Shown here: positions 1-8,278 of the stretch, piece after piece
Numbering within the stretch: the stretch's first letter is position 1
Layout: the number at the start of each line of letters is the position of its first letter
Source: Ruminococcus sp.
Lineage (GTDB): Bacteria > Bacillota_A > Clostridia > Oscillospirales > Ruminococcaceae
Direction of reading: 5' to 3'
DNA: 31,044 nt
Assembly (NCBI RefSeq): GCF_024684275.1
Contig: NZ_JAIKXF010000027.1
Coordinates: 1-31,044 of the forward strand
Notes under the pieces: model-generated
Told to the model about the DNA's origin: nothing
Seen by the model: the letters and a program-made list of their open reading frames with translations, nothing else
Database searches by the model: none
Translations under genes and position numbers: made by a program

Positions 1-12
1 TGCGCCCCTACA

Positions 13-49
13 ATCTTAGTTCTTAGCTCTTAGTTCTACAATCTAAGGT
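13..49. repeat. short tandem TTAGTTC-type repeats
   Basis: Three near-copies of a seven-base unit (TTAGTTC, TTAGCTC, TTAGTTC) lie at the left edge of the window, followed by a CTAAG that can pair with the first CTTAG. It resembles the kind of low-complexity intergenic repeat seen again near 5,430, although the units differ. It may be the end of a larger repeat cut by the window. No gene is seen in bases 1 to 232. Confidence 0.35.
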
Positions 50-145
50 GACATATTGTGTCATAGAATCTTAAATTTTACTGCATTATTTTGCATATAT
101 ATTATACTTTCAGACAAAAAAGTGGTAAAAAGATACAATAAATCA

Positions 146-174
146 TTGCCAAATTATGAATAATCATGTATAAT
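146..174 (+). promoter_or_regulatory. sigma-70-type promoter for the dockerin lyase
   Basis: A TTGCCA -35 box (146-151), a 17-base spacer and a perfect TATAAT -10 box (169-174) stand about 60 bases upstream of the lyase start. The arrangement is that of a housekeeping sigma-A promoter. No clear operator palindrome is visible beside it. Confidence 0.7.
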
Positions 175-232
175 AATATGGATAGGGGGCTTGTGCCCCG
201 AAATCGTGACTAAATACACAGGGGGAATTAAA

Positions 233-3013
233 ATGAACCTAAAATTCAAAAAATTTGCGGCGGCTGCTGCCTCTCTCGCAGTTGCTGCAAGCTCAAGCCT
301 CAGCATGAATACCTCTCTTATTGCTGACGCCGCTTACGGAAACGGCGGCAACGGCTCGGCTATCATGGAGTACCTCGACCGCGGAATCTACGCTATCAAG
401 TCGGGCAACGGAATGTTCATCAGCTGGCGCTTCAACGCCAACGACAACGATAACGCTGAGTTTCAGCTCTTCCGCGATGACCAGCTCATCTACACCAGCA
501 AGGCTGGCGAGGCTACAAATTACTGGGACGCAAGCGGAAATTCAAGCTCAAAGTACCGTGTTGATACTCTTGTGAACGGAAATGTGGTCAGCTCAGAGGA
601 CTGCCGATTCACTTCGGGCTCGAATTACTTCGATATACCTCTTGATGTTCCGAGAGGCGGAACTATCAACGGTGAAGCCTACACCTATTCGCCCAATGAC
701 TGCTGTGCAGGCGACGTTGACGGTGACGGTCAGTATGAGATATTTGTAAAGTGGGATCCTTCAAACTCAAAGGATAACTCCCAGACGCACAATCTCGATA
801 AGGGTATTCAGGGCTTTACAGGCAACGTCTATATCGACTGCTACACCCTCACCGGAAAGAAGCTCTGGCGCATAGACATGGGCAAGAATATCCGCGCAGG
901 TCAGCATTATACACAAATGGCTGTGGCTGACTTTGACTGCGACGGCAAGGCAGAGCTTGTTACCAAGACCTGCGACGGTACTGTTGACGGCAGGGGACAG
1001 GTCATCGGAAACGGCAGTGCCAACTATCTGGACAGTGCAGGTACGGTTCTGAAGGGTCCTGAGTATATGACGCTTTTTGAGGGCGCAACAGGTGCAGCTC
1101 TCGATACTATCGACTTCCCTGTGCCGAGAGGTGATGCTACAAGCAATACAGCCAAGTCCACATGGGGAGATAACTACGGAAACCGCTGCGAGCGCTACAA
1201 CTGCGCTATCGCTTATCTTGACGGAGTCCACCCCTCTGTTGTTTATGGCAGGGGCTACTATACAAGGCTTACTCTTTCTGCTGTTGACGTAAAGAACGGC
1301 AAGCTTTCCAACAAGTGGGTATTCGATACGGGATTCAATAAAAATGACCCTGCTTACGGCTGCGGAAACCACAACGTAATGGTTGCGGACTTCGATAACG
1401 ACGGCAGACAGGAGGTCTGCATGGGCGCAAGCTGTATCGACGACAACGGAAAGCTTCTCTGGTCTACAAAGCTGCTCCACGGTGATGCTATGCACATCGG
1501 AGACCTTGTTCCCAACCGCGAGGGACAGGAGGTATTCATCTGTCACGAGGACGGAAAGTACGGTATCTCACTTGTTGACGGCAAGAACGGTCAGATAATC
1601 TGGCATTATGACGGTGATAAGGATACAGGACGCTGCTGCGCAGACAATATCGTTGCAGGAAACAGCGGTGCAGAGTTCTGGGGCTCAAGACCTGCTTATG
1701 CTGTATATGATACCTCAGGCAAGCAGATAGGCAATAAACAGCCCGCAACGAATTTCCTTATCTACTGGGACGGCGACTTAGAGCGTGAGCTTCTCAACGA
1801 TATTACTATCAGCAAGGCTGTTGCTATTGATAATTATCAGGATATTTTTACAGCTCAGGGCTGTGCTTCAAACAACGGAACAAAGGCTGTACCTTGTCTT
1901 ACTGCCGATCTTTTCGGCGACTGGCGTGAGGAGCTTGTTCTCAGAACGACTGACAACTCAAAGCTCCGCGTATGGTGTACAAATACCGAGACAAAGTACA
2001 GACTGACAACTCTTATGCACGATATGCAGTACCGTATGCAGAACGGCTGTCAGCAGTCATCATATAATCAGCCGCCCCACCCGAGCTTCTACCTCGGCAC
2101 TGAGGCTCAGCTTCCTGCAAGACCGAATATCAAGCTCAATAATACTCCTCCCGAGCCTGTAAACGGAAAGCTTGTAAAGAACTTCCTTGTAAAGGACAAT
2201 GCAAACTCAGGCTCATGGAAGCTTATGGAGTCAAATACTGTCGGCGGTCCTATTTACGGCGACAGAGACTTTACATACACAGAGCTTGCTTCTGTTCTTC
2301 AGAACAGTGAGTATATCATGACAGCCTGCAATTCAAAGAATACAGATTCAGACCTTGCCGAATTCACAACAGCTGACAAGTGTGAGGTATACGTTCTCGT
2401 TGATACCCGTGAGGAAGATGCAAACTCAGTTCCTTCATGGCTCAGCGGCTACACAAGGACAGACCTTACTGCAAAGTCAAGCAATGATGTCAGCTTCGTG
2501 GCTTATAAGAAGGAATATGAGGCTGGACAGAGAGTAGTTCTCGGAACAAACGGCATGACAGGAAATGTTATCAATTATACTGTTTTTGTCAAAGCTCCCG
2601 AGGTAGTTACAACAACTACAACTACTGCCACAACAACGACTACAACTACAACGACCGAGAGCACGACTACAACAACTGAAACGACTACAACTACCGAGAC
2701 AACGACCTCTGCAACATCGACTGTAACAGAGCCTGTTTCAACAACTACAACAAACGGTGATGTAACTGTGAGTGTATGGGGCGACGCTAACTGCGACGGC
2801 GGTGTTGATATGGCAGACGTAGTTCTCATCATGCAGAGCCTTGCAAATCCAAACAGGTATGCTTTAGGCGGCTCTGACGAAAAGGCGATAACCGATAAGG
2901 GACTTGCAAACGCAGATGTTGCCGACCACGGCAATGGCGTAACAGCAGGTGACGCCCTTCGTATACAGGAATATCTCCTAAAGAAGATAACAAGCCTTGA
3001 ACCAAATAGCTAA
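233..3013 (+). CDS. secreted rhamnogalacturonan lyase (PL11) with dockerin
   Basis: The 926-residue product probably cleaves the rhamnogalacturonan I backbone of pectin by beta-elimination outside the cell, docked on a cellulosome. The start is the ATG after GGGGGAATTAAA, followed by a lysine-rich n-region and an Ala-rich signal peptide (about residues 1-34). An in-frame TTG 42 bases upstream would put extra residues before the signal peptide and is rejected. Residues about 35-640 look like the PL11 beta-propeller, with repeated Asp-rich calcium-type motifs (DVDGDGQYEIFVKWD, ADFDCDGKAELVTK, ADFDNDGRQEV). An unassigned module follows (about 645-788), then a Thr-rich linker (about 790-842). The C-terminal dockerin has one clear calcium loop (GDANCDGGVDMADVV) and a second, less regular one (ADHGNGVTAGDAL). 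The gene is monocistronic, with its own promoter and a terminator at 3,023. The family call is from motif memory; the dockerin is very clear. Confidence 0.9.
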   Translation: MNLKFKKFAAAAASLAVAASSSLSMNTSLIADAAYGNGGNGSAIMEYLDRGIYAIKSGNGMFISWRFNANDNDNAEFQLFRDDQLIYTSKAGEATNYWDASGNSSSKYRVDTLVNGNVVSSEDCRFTSGSNYFDIPLDVPRGGTINGEAYTYSPNDCCAGDVDGDGQYEIFVKWDPSNSKDNSQTHNLDKGIQGFTGNVYIDCYTLTGKKLWRIDMGKNIRAGQHYTQMAVADFDCDGKAELVTKTCDGTVDGRGQVIGNGSANYLDSAGTVLKGPEYMTLFEGATGAALDTIDFPVPRGDATSNTAKSTWGDNYGNRCERYNCAIAYLDGVHPSVVYGRGYYTRLTLSAVDVKNGKLSNKWVFDTGFNKNDPAYGCGNHNVMVADFDNDGRQEVCMGASCIDDNGKLLWSTKLLHGDAMHIGDLVPNREGQEVFICHEDGKYGISLVDGKNGQIIWHYDGDKDTGRCCADNIVAGNSGAEFWGSRPAYAVYDTSGKQIGNKQPATNFLIYWDGDLERELLNDITISKAVAIDNYQDIFTAQGCASNNGTKAVPCLTADLFGDWREELVLRTTDNSKLRVWCTNTETKYRLTTLMHDMQYRMQNGCQQSSYNQPPHPSFYLGTEAQLPARPNIKLNNTPPEPVNGKLVKNFLVKDNANSGSWKLMESNTVGGPIYGDRDFTYTELASVLQNSEYIMTACNSKNTDSDLAEFTTADKCEVYVLVDTREEDANSVPSWLSGYTRTDLTAKSSNDVSFVAYKKEYEAGQRVVLGTNGMTGNVINYTVFVKAPEVVTTTTTTATTTTTTTTTESTTTTTETTTTTETTTSATSTVTEPVSTTTTNGDVTVSVWGDANCDGGVDMADVVLIMQSLANPNRYALGGSDEKAITDKGLANADVADHGNGVTAGDALRIQEYLLKKITSLEPNS
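2605..2760 (+). repeat. ACA/ACT codon low-complexity tract (Thr linker)
   Basis: Codons ACA, ACT and ACG dominate this stretch and encode a flexible Thr-rich linker broken by Glu and Ser residues, between the carbohydrate-active part and the dockerin. Such linkers are usually O-glycosylated in secreted cellulosomal enzymes (family knowledge). The near-repetitive DNA could change length by slippage. Confidence 0.8.
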
Positions 3014-3022
3014 GAAATAAGA

Positions 3023-3054
3023 AAGCCCGTGAGTTTAAGTCAGCTCACGGGCTT
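3023..3054. terminator. bidirectional intrinsic terminator between convergent genes
   Basis: A perfect 11-base-pair stem (AAGCCCGTGAG with CTCACGGGCTT) and a ten-base loop sit between the lyase stop and the stop of the converging oxidoreductase gene. Short A and T runs lie on its flanks, so it can serve both strands. Confidence 0.8.
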
Positions 3055-3058
3055 ATTC

Positions 3059-4039
3059 TTATTCATTTGGGAATTTCATTCCCCATTTTTTTCTGCATTC
3101 GTCCATTATCTTCATGACCTCAATGGTGTCGCTGTGGGGCACAAGTGGACTTTCAAGAAGTCCTTCCTCCAGACAGCGGTGGACCTCATCGACCTCGTAT
3201 TCATAGCCGTTTATCTCGTCCTTGTATACAAAGTGCTCCACCTCGTTTCCGCGGCGGTCGTAAAGGATTCCCTCGTCGGTACAGTGGAACCAGTTGCCGA
3301 GAGTGATGAAGCCCTTGCTTCCCGATACAATAGCATTGTTGCGGAGCTGTATCTCAAAGCCGTTATCCGCTGATACGAATGCGCCGCTCTTGTAATGAAG
3401 CGTGATAGAATTGCTAATATCTATGCCGTACATCATGTGGGCAGATGTGATTATCTCGTCGGGCATACCCAGCAGGTCATGTGCGAGAGTGAGTGGGTAG
3501 ATACCCAGGTCAAGGAGACAGCCGCCGCCGCAGTCCGCGCGGAAAAGGCGGTCATTTTCGTTATAGGGGATAAAGTTGCTGAAATCAGCCTTTATATACT
3601 CAATATTACCGATAAGTCCCGAAGCTATCCACTCCTTCATCCTGCGGTAAACAGGACGGCACTTCATCCACATAGCCTCCATGAAGAAAACTCCCTTATT
3701 ACGTGCAAGAGCAAGGAGCTCCTCGGTCTGTGAAGCGTTAAGAGTGAGGGATTTTTCGCAGAGTACGTTTTTGCCGTTTTCGATACAGAGCTTAGCGTCA
3801 TTGAAGTGCGAAGCCATAGGAGTTGCGATGTAGACTATCTCTGCATCACTGTTTGCTGCAAAGTCAGCATAGCTTCCGTAGTATTTCTCGAAGCCGAATT
3901 CATCAGCGAATGCTTTAGCCTTGTCCTTGGTCCTTGAAGCCACGCCGCAGAGCTGTGCCTTTTCGCAGTGTTTGAGTGCAGTAGCGAACGTGTGAGCTAT
4001 CTTGCCGGTGCCGATAACTCCCCATTTGAATGTTTTCAT
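3059..4039 (-). CDS. Gfo/Idh/MocA family oxidoreductase
   Basis: This is a probable cytoplasmic NAD(P)-dependent sugar or polyol dehydrogenase of 326 residues. The N-terminal Rossmann fold begins directly with WGVIGTGKIA, giving the GxGxxA nucleotide-binding loop at residues 8-13. The CEKSLTLN segment takes the place of the usual EKP motif. The C-terminal domain shows GGCLLDLGIYPL, which holds the Asp and Tyr typical of the dihydrodiol-dehydrogenase-like branch. The start is the ATG after AAAGGAGCATTATC; the open frame continues upstream but lacks a better site and would overlap the neighbour. It lies 13 bases downstream of the LURP-one-like gene and is likely co-transcribed. The substrate cannot be told from sequence. 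Confidence 0.88.
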   Translation of the reverse strand: MKTFKWGVIGTGKIAHTFATALKHCEKAQLCGVASRTKDKAKAFADEFGFEKYYGSYADFAANSDAEIVYIATPMASHFNDAKLCIENGKNVLCEKSLTLNASQTEELLALARNKGVFFMEAMWMKCRPVYRRMKEWIASGLIGNIEYIKADFSNFIPYNENDRLFRADCGGGCLLDLGIYPLTLAHDLLGMPDEIITSAHMMYGIDISNSITLHYKSGAFVSADNGFEIQLRNNAIVSGSKGFITLGNWFHCTDEGILYDRRGNEVEHFVYKDEINGYEYEVDEVHRCLEEGLLESPLVPHSDTIEVMKIMDECRKKWGMKFPNE

Positions 4040-4052
4040 GATAATGCTCCTT

Positions 4053-4538
4053 TCAGTTTGAGTTGGAAGATTGTGATGTATCCATAACACAGTCAATGGC
4101 AATTATCACAGCAAGCGCCATGACTGTATCCTGTTCGTATGCTATGTCGATCTCAAAACTGTCGCCCCATGTCATCCAGTGTTTGTGGATAGAAGCAATG
4201 TATTTGCCGCCGTAGGTTATCCTGTAGTCGTGAGCAAGAAAATCTCCGTCGATACGCCAGCCAAGCCCCTCAACACGGTAATTCTGCTTGAACAGCGTGA
4301 ACTCCTTTACTACGTCAGCCATGTACTGACCGTTGATGTAAACCGAGAAACGCGGCATAAGATGCAGAAGCCTCTGCTGTACGAAGCCTACTTCACAGCG
4401 GTTCATATCGTAGATGTGCATTCTGCGTCCGAGAGAGAATATCTCGCCCTCTGCGGTGAACAGCACATTTCCAGACTCGTCGAATATATCCGTGTGCTGT
4501 TTGAATGAGAATACCTTTTGCTTGAAATACAGTTTCAT
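4053..4538 (-). CDS. LURP-one-related (Tubby-like) family protein
   Basis: This 161-residue protein starts MKLYFKQKVFSFKQ and continues with alternating short strands typical of the LURP-one/YxjI (DUF567) beta-barrel fold, related to Tubby C-terminal and scramblase domains. The pattern of FDESGNVLFTAEGE, GRRMHIYD and RITYGGKYIASIHK supports the call. The biochemical role of bacterial members is unknown. Its start follows GAGGGAGCATAT, a good ribosome binding site. It lies between the TrmH-like methyltransferase gene and the oxidoreductase gene on the same strand, with short spacing, so the three may form one operon. Confidence 0.75.
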   Translation of the reverse strand: MKLYFKQKVFSFKQHTDIFDESGNVLFTAEGEIFSLGRRMHIYDMNRCEVGFVQQRLLHLMPRFSVYINGQYMADVVKEFTLFKQNYRVEGLGWRIDGDFLAHDYRITYGGKYIASIHKHWMTWGDSFEIDIAYEQDTVMALAVIIAIDCVMDTSQSSNSN

Positions 4539-4570
4539 ATATGCTCCCTCATATCATTATTGATGCGTGT

Positions 4571-5383
4571 TTACTGTCTGCCCAGCTGCCAGAAGGCAAC
4601 TGCGCTTGCGGCGGCAACATTCAGAGAATCCACTCCGTGAGACATAGGTATCTTCACTGTGTAGTCGCAGTCCGCAATTGTAGTGTCGGCAAGTCCTTCG
4701 CCCTCAGTACCGAGAACTATTGCCAGCTTTTCTATGCTTGTGAGCTCGGGATCGTCAATGCTTACCGAGTTGTCACTGAGAGCCATAGCAGCTGTAGTGA
4801 ACCCCATATCACAGAGCTGCTGCGGGTAATCGGTATTGCTTGAAAGATACCCCCACGGTATCTGGAACACTGTTCCCATGCTCACACGTGAAGAGCGCCT
4901 GTACAGCGGATCACAGCAGGCAGGCGTCAGCAGTACAGCGTCCATATTAAGGGCAGCTGCTGAGCGGAATATAGCTCCGATATTTGTGGGATTCACCACA
5001 TTTTCGAGAATAGCAATACGCCGTGCGTTTTTGCAGAGCTCATTTATATCAGCAGGGCGTTTGCGCCTGAAAGCGCAGAGAGCTCCGCGGATAAGCCTGA
5101 AGCCCGTGACCTCGGTTATCTCGTCAAAGTCGGCGATATATACAGGAGCCTCACCGCAGCGCGGGATAAGCTCTTTCATCTGTCCCTCGGCATCTCGGCG
5201 CTCCATAAGCAAAGCGTATGGCTCGTAGCCTGCGTTGAGAGCACGTTCTATGACCTTGGGGCTTTCTGCAATGAACAGTCCGAGCTCAGGCTCGAAATAG
5301 TGGAGCAGCTGCGGCTCGGACAGCAGAGCAAATATTTGCAGCACATCGGTGCTGTTATTGTTTATTTCGATGATATTTGACAT
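4571..5383 (-). CDS. TrmH/SpoU-family RNA 2'-O-methyltransferase
   Basis: The 270-residue product is a SPOUT-class methyltransferase that probably places a 2'-O-methyl group on tRNA or rRNA using S-adenosylmethionine. The three family motifs are present in order. Motif 1 is NPTNIGAIFRSA, which contains the Asn and Arg used in catalysis. Motif 2 is LGTEGEGL. Motif 3 is IPMSHGVDSLNVAAA, part of the knotted cofactor-binding site. The roughly 110 residues before motif 1 form the substrate-binding N-terminal part. The start follows AAAGGCATAAT. It leads the minus-strand group that continues with the LURP-one-like gene 32 bases downstream. Target RNA and exact subfamily are not resolved. Confidence 0.88.
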   Translation of the reverse strand: MSNIIEINNNSTDVLQIFALLSEPQLLHYFEPELGLFIAESPKVIERALNAGYEPYALLMERRDAEGQMKELIPRCGEAPVYIADFDEITEVTGFRLIRGALCAFRRKRPADINELCKNARRIAILENVVNPTNIGAIFRSAAALNMDAVLLTPACCDPLYRRSSRVSMGTVFQIPWGYLSSNTDYPQQLCDMGFTTAAMALSDNSVSIDDPELTSIEKLAIVLGTEGEGLADTTIADCDYTVKIPMSHGVDSLNVAAASAVAFWQLGRQ

Positions 5384-5430
5384 ATTATGCCTTTCTTTAT
5401 ATCCGAATTTAAATTTACTGAATCTGGATA

Positions 5431-5553
5431 TAGTTTAGAGTTGAGAGTGAAGAGTTGAGAGTTAATGAGTTCGCTTCGCTCACATTATTTAAATAATGTC
5501 GCCGCAGGCGACACCATAACTTTCAACTCTCAATTCTCAACTATCAACTTTGT
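5431..5553. repeat. palindromic intergenic repeat element (REP/MITE-like)
   Basis: Two imperfect inverted arms of about 36 bases (left built from AGTTGAGAGT-like units, right from CAACTCTCAA-like units) enclose a core. The core holds a perfect 18-base palindrome ACATTATTTAAATAATGT (5482-5499) and a GTCGCC/GGCGAC hairpin (5498-5512), next to a GTTCGCTTCGCTCAC segment. It lies in the gap between divergent genes and has no coding capacity. The form suggests a mobilised non-autonomous repeat; whether it is multicopy cannot be seen here. Confidence 0.7.
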
Positions 5554-5642
5554 TCCATATGCGAATAATGATTTACTATATTATATCAGTTTCCCCTGAT
5601 TTCGTCAATATCCGCAGTCATAATTCTTTTTATCTTTTACTA

Positions 5643-5671
5643 TGGCTTTTTTTATGAGTTCATGGTATAAT
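5643..5671 (+). promoter_or_regulatory. extended -10 promoter for the DNA ligase gene
   Basis: A perfect TATAAT (5666-5671) is preceded by TG one base upstream, giving an extended -10. A poor -35 (TGGCTT, 5643-5648) lies 17 bases away. The ligase start is 31 bases downstream, after AAGGAGAGCTTACT. The rest of the 5,384-5,701 gap holds only the palindromic repeat. Confidence 0.6.
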
Positions 5672-5701
5672 ATGAGTATACTTTTTTAAGGAGAGCTTAC
5701 T

Positions 5702-7657
5702 ATGGCAAATAATGATATAAACAGAATGAAGGAGCTAAATGAGCTTCTGGCAAAGGCTGCTGACGCCTACTACAATACAGGTGTTGAGATAATGTCCGAT
5801 AAACAGTACGACCAGTTCTACGATGAGCTGGAGGCACTGGAGAAAAAGACAGGCGTTATCCTCAGCGGAAGCCGTACTCAGCAGGTTGGCTTTGAGGTAT
5901 CATCGGGACTTCAGAAGATACGTCACACAACGAAAATGCTCTCTCTCGACAAGACCAAGAGCGTTGATGAGCTGAAAAGCTGGCTTGGAGAGCATAAGGG
6001 CTTCCTCAGCTGGAAGCTGGACGGTCTTACTCTTGTGCTGACCTATGAGGGCGGTGAGCTGGTACAGGCTGTAACTCGCGGAAACGGCGAGATAGGTGAG
6101 GACATTACTCAGAATGCACGTCATATCAAGGGTATACCTGCTCGTATACCATTTACGGGACGACTTGTGGTGCGCGGTGAATCACTGATGAAGTACAAGG
6201 ACTTTGAACGCGTCAACGCTGAGATAGAGGACGGCTCAAAATACAAGAATCCCCGAAATCTCTGCGTCGGAACAGTCCGCAATCTGGACTCTCGTGTTAC
6301 TGCCGAGAGAAATATCAATTTCTTCGCATTCAATCTTGTTTCCGCAGAGGCTTATGAGGAAAATTCGTTTTCTGCCCGTCTTGACTGGCTGGAGCAGCAG
6401 GGCTTTCAGCGAGTTTACGGCATAACTGTCACTTCTGATACTGTTGAGGGAGCTGTTGCCGACTTTGAGAAGGCTATTGCCGAGAATGAATTCCCCTCTG
6501 ACGGACTTGTACTCATGTATGACGATGTGGCATACGGTCTAAGCCTCGGAGAGACCTCCCATGCCCCTCGAAACGGCATTGCATTCAAGTGGCGCGATGA
6601 AACCGCCGATACCATACTCCGCGAGGTGGAGTGGTCTGCAAGCCGCACAGGACTTCTCAATCCTGTTGCCATATTTGATCCTGTTGAGCTTGAGGGAACT
6701 ACGGTCTCCCGAGCTTCCGTACACAATCTCAGTATAGTGAAGCAGCTTCGCCTCGGCATTGGCGATACCCTGACCATATTCAAGGCTAATATGATAATCC
6801 CACAGGTACTTGAAAACAAAACTGCCTCGGGAAGCCTTGAAATACCTGCGGTATGTCCCGTCTGCGGAGAGCCTGCGGAGGTCCGCACCTCTGACGAGGA
6901 CGTTGAGACTCTTGTCTGTACGAATAAAGCCTGTGCAGCTAAGCATATAGGCAAATTCGAGCACTTTGTGCAGCGTGATGCCATGAATATCGTGGGAATG
7001 TCAACAGCCACCATTGAAACTCTCGTTTCCGAGGGATTTGTCCGCGAGTTCCGCGACTTTTACCACCTTGACGACTATAAGTTCAAGATAGTTGTGCTGG
7101 AAGGTTTCGGCGATAAGTCCTATCAGAAGCTTGCCGACGCAGTTGAAGCTTCACGAAATACTGAGCTCAGCCGTGTGCTGTACTCACTGGGCATACCAAA
7201 TATCGGCAGACAGGCTTCACGGCTCATCTGTGCTCAGTACCCAACAGCCGATGAGCTGGAGAAGCTGACGGTTTCTGAGCTGACAGCTATCGACGGCATA
7301 GGCGAGGTCCTTGCCAATGACTATGTGAAGTACTTCTCCGACGAGAAAAATCTTGCGGAGTTCCATGATCTGCTGGCAGAGCTCCATATCGAGGAGGCTG
7401 CCGCAGTGAACAGCGAGTCCGCAATAGCAGGGAAGACCTTTGTTATCACAGGCTCTGTGCATATCTGGAAGAACCGCAATGAGCTTAAAGTCTTTATCGA
7501 GCAGAACGGCGGAAAGGCAACAAATTCAGTTACTTCAAAGACGGACTACCTTATCAACAACGACAATACATCAAATTCTAACAAGAACAAGACTGCAAAG
7601 GAGCTTGGAGTGCCGATAATCACCGAGGAGGAGTTTCAGGCGCTTGCCAACAGCTGA
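5702..7657 (+). CDS. ligA: NAD-dependent DNA ligase LigA
   Basis: This 651-residue enzyme seals nicks in duplex DNA using NAD+. Domain Ia is visible at the N-terminus (YY near residues 23-24 and SDKQYDQFYDEL). The adenylation motif is KLDG with Lys105. OB-fold and linker residues follow. A four-cysteine zinc finger comes next (C385, C388, C406, C411), then helix-hairpin-helix repeats (AIDGIGEVLANDY) and a C-terminal BRCT domain (about 574-651, KTFVITGSV). It is slightly shorter than usual LigA. The segment before MLSLD lacks the usual PDSPTQ motif and reads SGSRTQQVGFE, so this may be a divergent second LigA rather than the main replicative enzyme; that is inference. It stands alone, with its own promoter and a terminator downstream. 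Confidence 0.93.
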   Translation: MANNDINRMKELNELLAKAADAYYNTGVEIMSDKQYDQFYDELEALEKKTGVILSGSRTQQVGFEVSSGLQKIRHTTKMLSLDKTKSVDELKSWLGEHKGFLSWKLDGLTLVLTYEGGELVQAVTRGNGEIGEDITQNARHIKGIPARIPFTGRLVVRGESLMKYKDFERVNAEIEDGSKYKNPRNLCVGTVRNLDSRVTAERNINFFAFNLVSAEAYEENSFSARLDWLEQQGFQRVYGITVTSDTVEGAVADFEKAIAENEFPSDGLVLMYDDVAYGLSLGETSHAPRNGIAFKWRDETADTILREVEWSASRTGLLNPVAIFDPVELEGTTVSRASVHNLSIVKQLRLGIGDTLTIFKANMIIPQVLENKTASGSLEIPAVCPVCGEPAEVRTSDEDVETLVCTNKACAAKHIGKFEHFVQRDAMNIVGMSTATIETLVSEGFVREFRDFYHLDDYKFKIVVLEGFGDKSYQKLADAVEASRNTELSRVLYSLGIPNIGRQASRLICAQYPTADELEKLTVSELTAIDGIGEVLANDYVKYFSDEKNLAEFHDLLAELHIEEAAAVNSESAIAGKTFVITGSVHIWKNRNELKVFIEQNGGKATNSVTSKTDYLINNDNTSNSNKNKTAKELGVPIITEEEFQALANS

Positions 7658-7680
7658 AATGTCGGAAATTAAGAATGTAT

Positions 7681-7708
7681 GGGCGCTTTCACAGCGCCCG
7701 TCTTGCTT
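7681..7708 (+). terminator. intrinsic terminator after ligA
   Basis: A perfect seven-base-pair GC-rich stem (GGGCGCT with AGCGCCC) and a five-base loop are followed by GTCTTGCTTT. It sits 23 bases after the ligase stop. Confidence 0.7.
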
Positions 7709-7730
7709 TATAAAATTATATTGAATAAGC

Positions 7731-7756
7731 TGTAATAAAAATAAGCGTCACTCGTC
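7731..7756 (+). promoter_or_regulatory. candidate ECF-sigma autoregulated promoter
   Basis: TGTAAT (7731-7736), a 16-base spacer and CGTC (7753-7756) match the general layout of ECF promoters such as SigW sites (TGAAAC, 16 bases, CGTA). It lies 25 bases before the start of an ECF sigma gene, which fits autoregulation. No good sigma-A promoter is seen in the same gap. Confidence 0.45.
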
Positions 7757-7780
7757 TATATAAGTGAGGGAGGTGAGAAG

Positions 7781-8278
7781 ATGAAGCAGGAACTGCATGA
7801 GATATACGAAAAATACAGCTCAGACCTTTACGCCTTTATCCTGAGAATGTGCCGAAGTGAGCAGCTTGCCCGTGACATTCTACAGGACACCATGCTGAAA
7901 GCCATAACAAACGCCGATAGCTTCAAAGGGGACTGCTCCGTAAAGACATGGCTGTATACTATCGCAAGAAATCTCTGGTACGACTGTCTGAAAAAGGCTG
8001 AGAATCGCAATCAGTCTCTTGACAGCGTTCCCGAGCCTGCGGCGCAGGAGAGTATCGAAGCCTGCTTTGCGGATAAGGATACCGCTCTGCACATACATCG
8101 TCTTCTCCACGACCTTGAAGAACCTTATCGTGAGGTCTTTACCCTGAGAGTTTTTGCGGAGCTTAAATTCGCCGATATTGCCAAGGTTTTCGAAAAAAGT
8201 GAGAACTGGGCAGGGGTGACCTATTATCGAGCCAAGCAGAAGCTGATACAGCTTCTGAAAAAGGAGGGACTTTTATGA
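7781..8278 (+). CDS. ECF-type sigma-70 family RNA polymerase sigma factor
   Basis: The 165-residue protein has only sigma regions 2 and 4, as ECF factors do. Region 2 covers about residues 8-75 (DILQDTMLKAITNADSF, then KTWLYTIARNLWYDCLKK). Region 4 covers about 105-160 (EPYREVFTLRVFAELKFADIAKVF, then the WAGVTYYRAKQKL recognition helix). It would direct polymerase to a small stress or envelope regulon. The start follows a strong GGGAGGTGAGAAG site. Its stop overlaps the start of the next gene, a zinc-finger anti-sigma factor, in an ATGA arrangement, so the two are translationally coupled and form a sigma/anti-sigma switch. The inducing signal is not evident. Confidence 0.92.
   Translation: MKQELHEIYEKYSSDLYAFILRMCRSEQLARDILQDTMLKAITNADSFKGDCSVKTWLYTIARNLWYDCLKKAENRNQSLDSVPEPAAQESIEACFADKDTALHIHRLLHDLEEPYREVFTLRVFAELKFADIAKVFEKSENWAGVTYYRAKQKLIQLLKKEGLL

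Noticed and set aside
767..1546. Long minus-strand open frame (259 codons) inside the pectin lyase gene
   Set aside because: It mirrors the codon pattern of the lyase, has no convincing ribosome binding site, and shows no domain; it is a shadow of a strongly supported gene.
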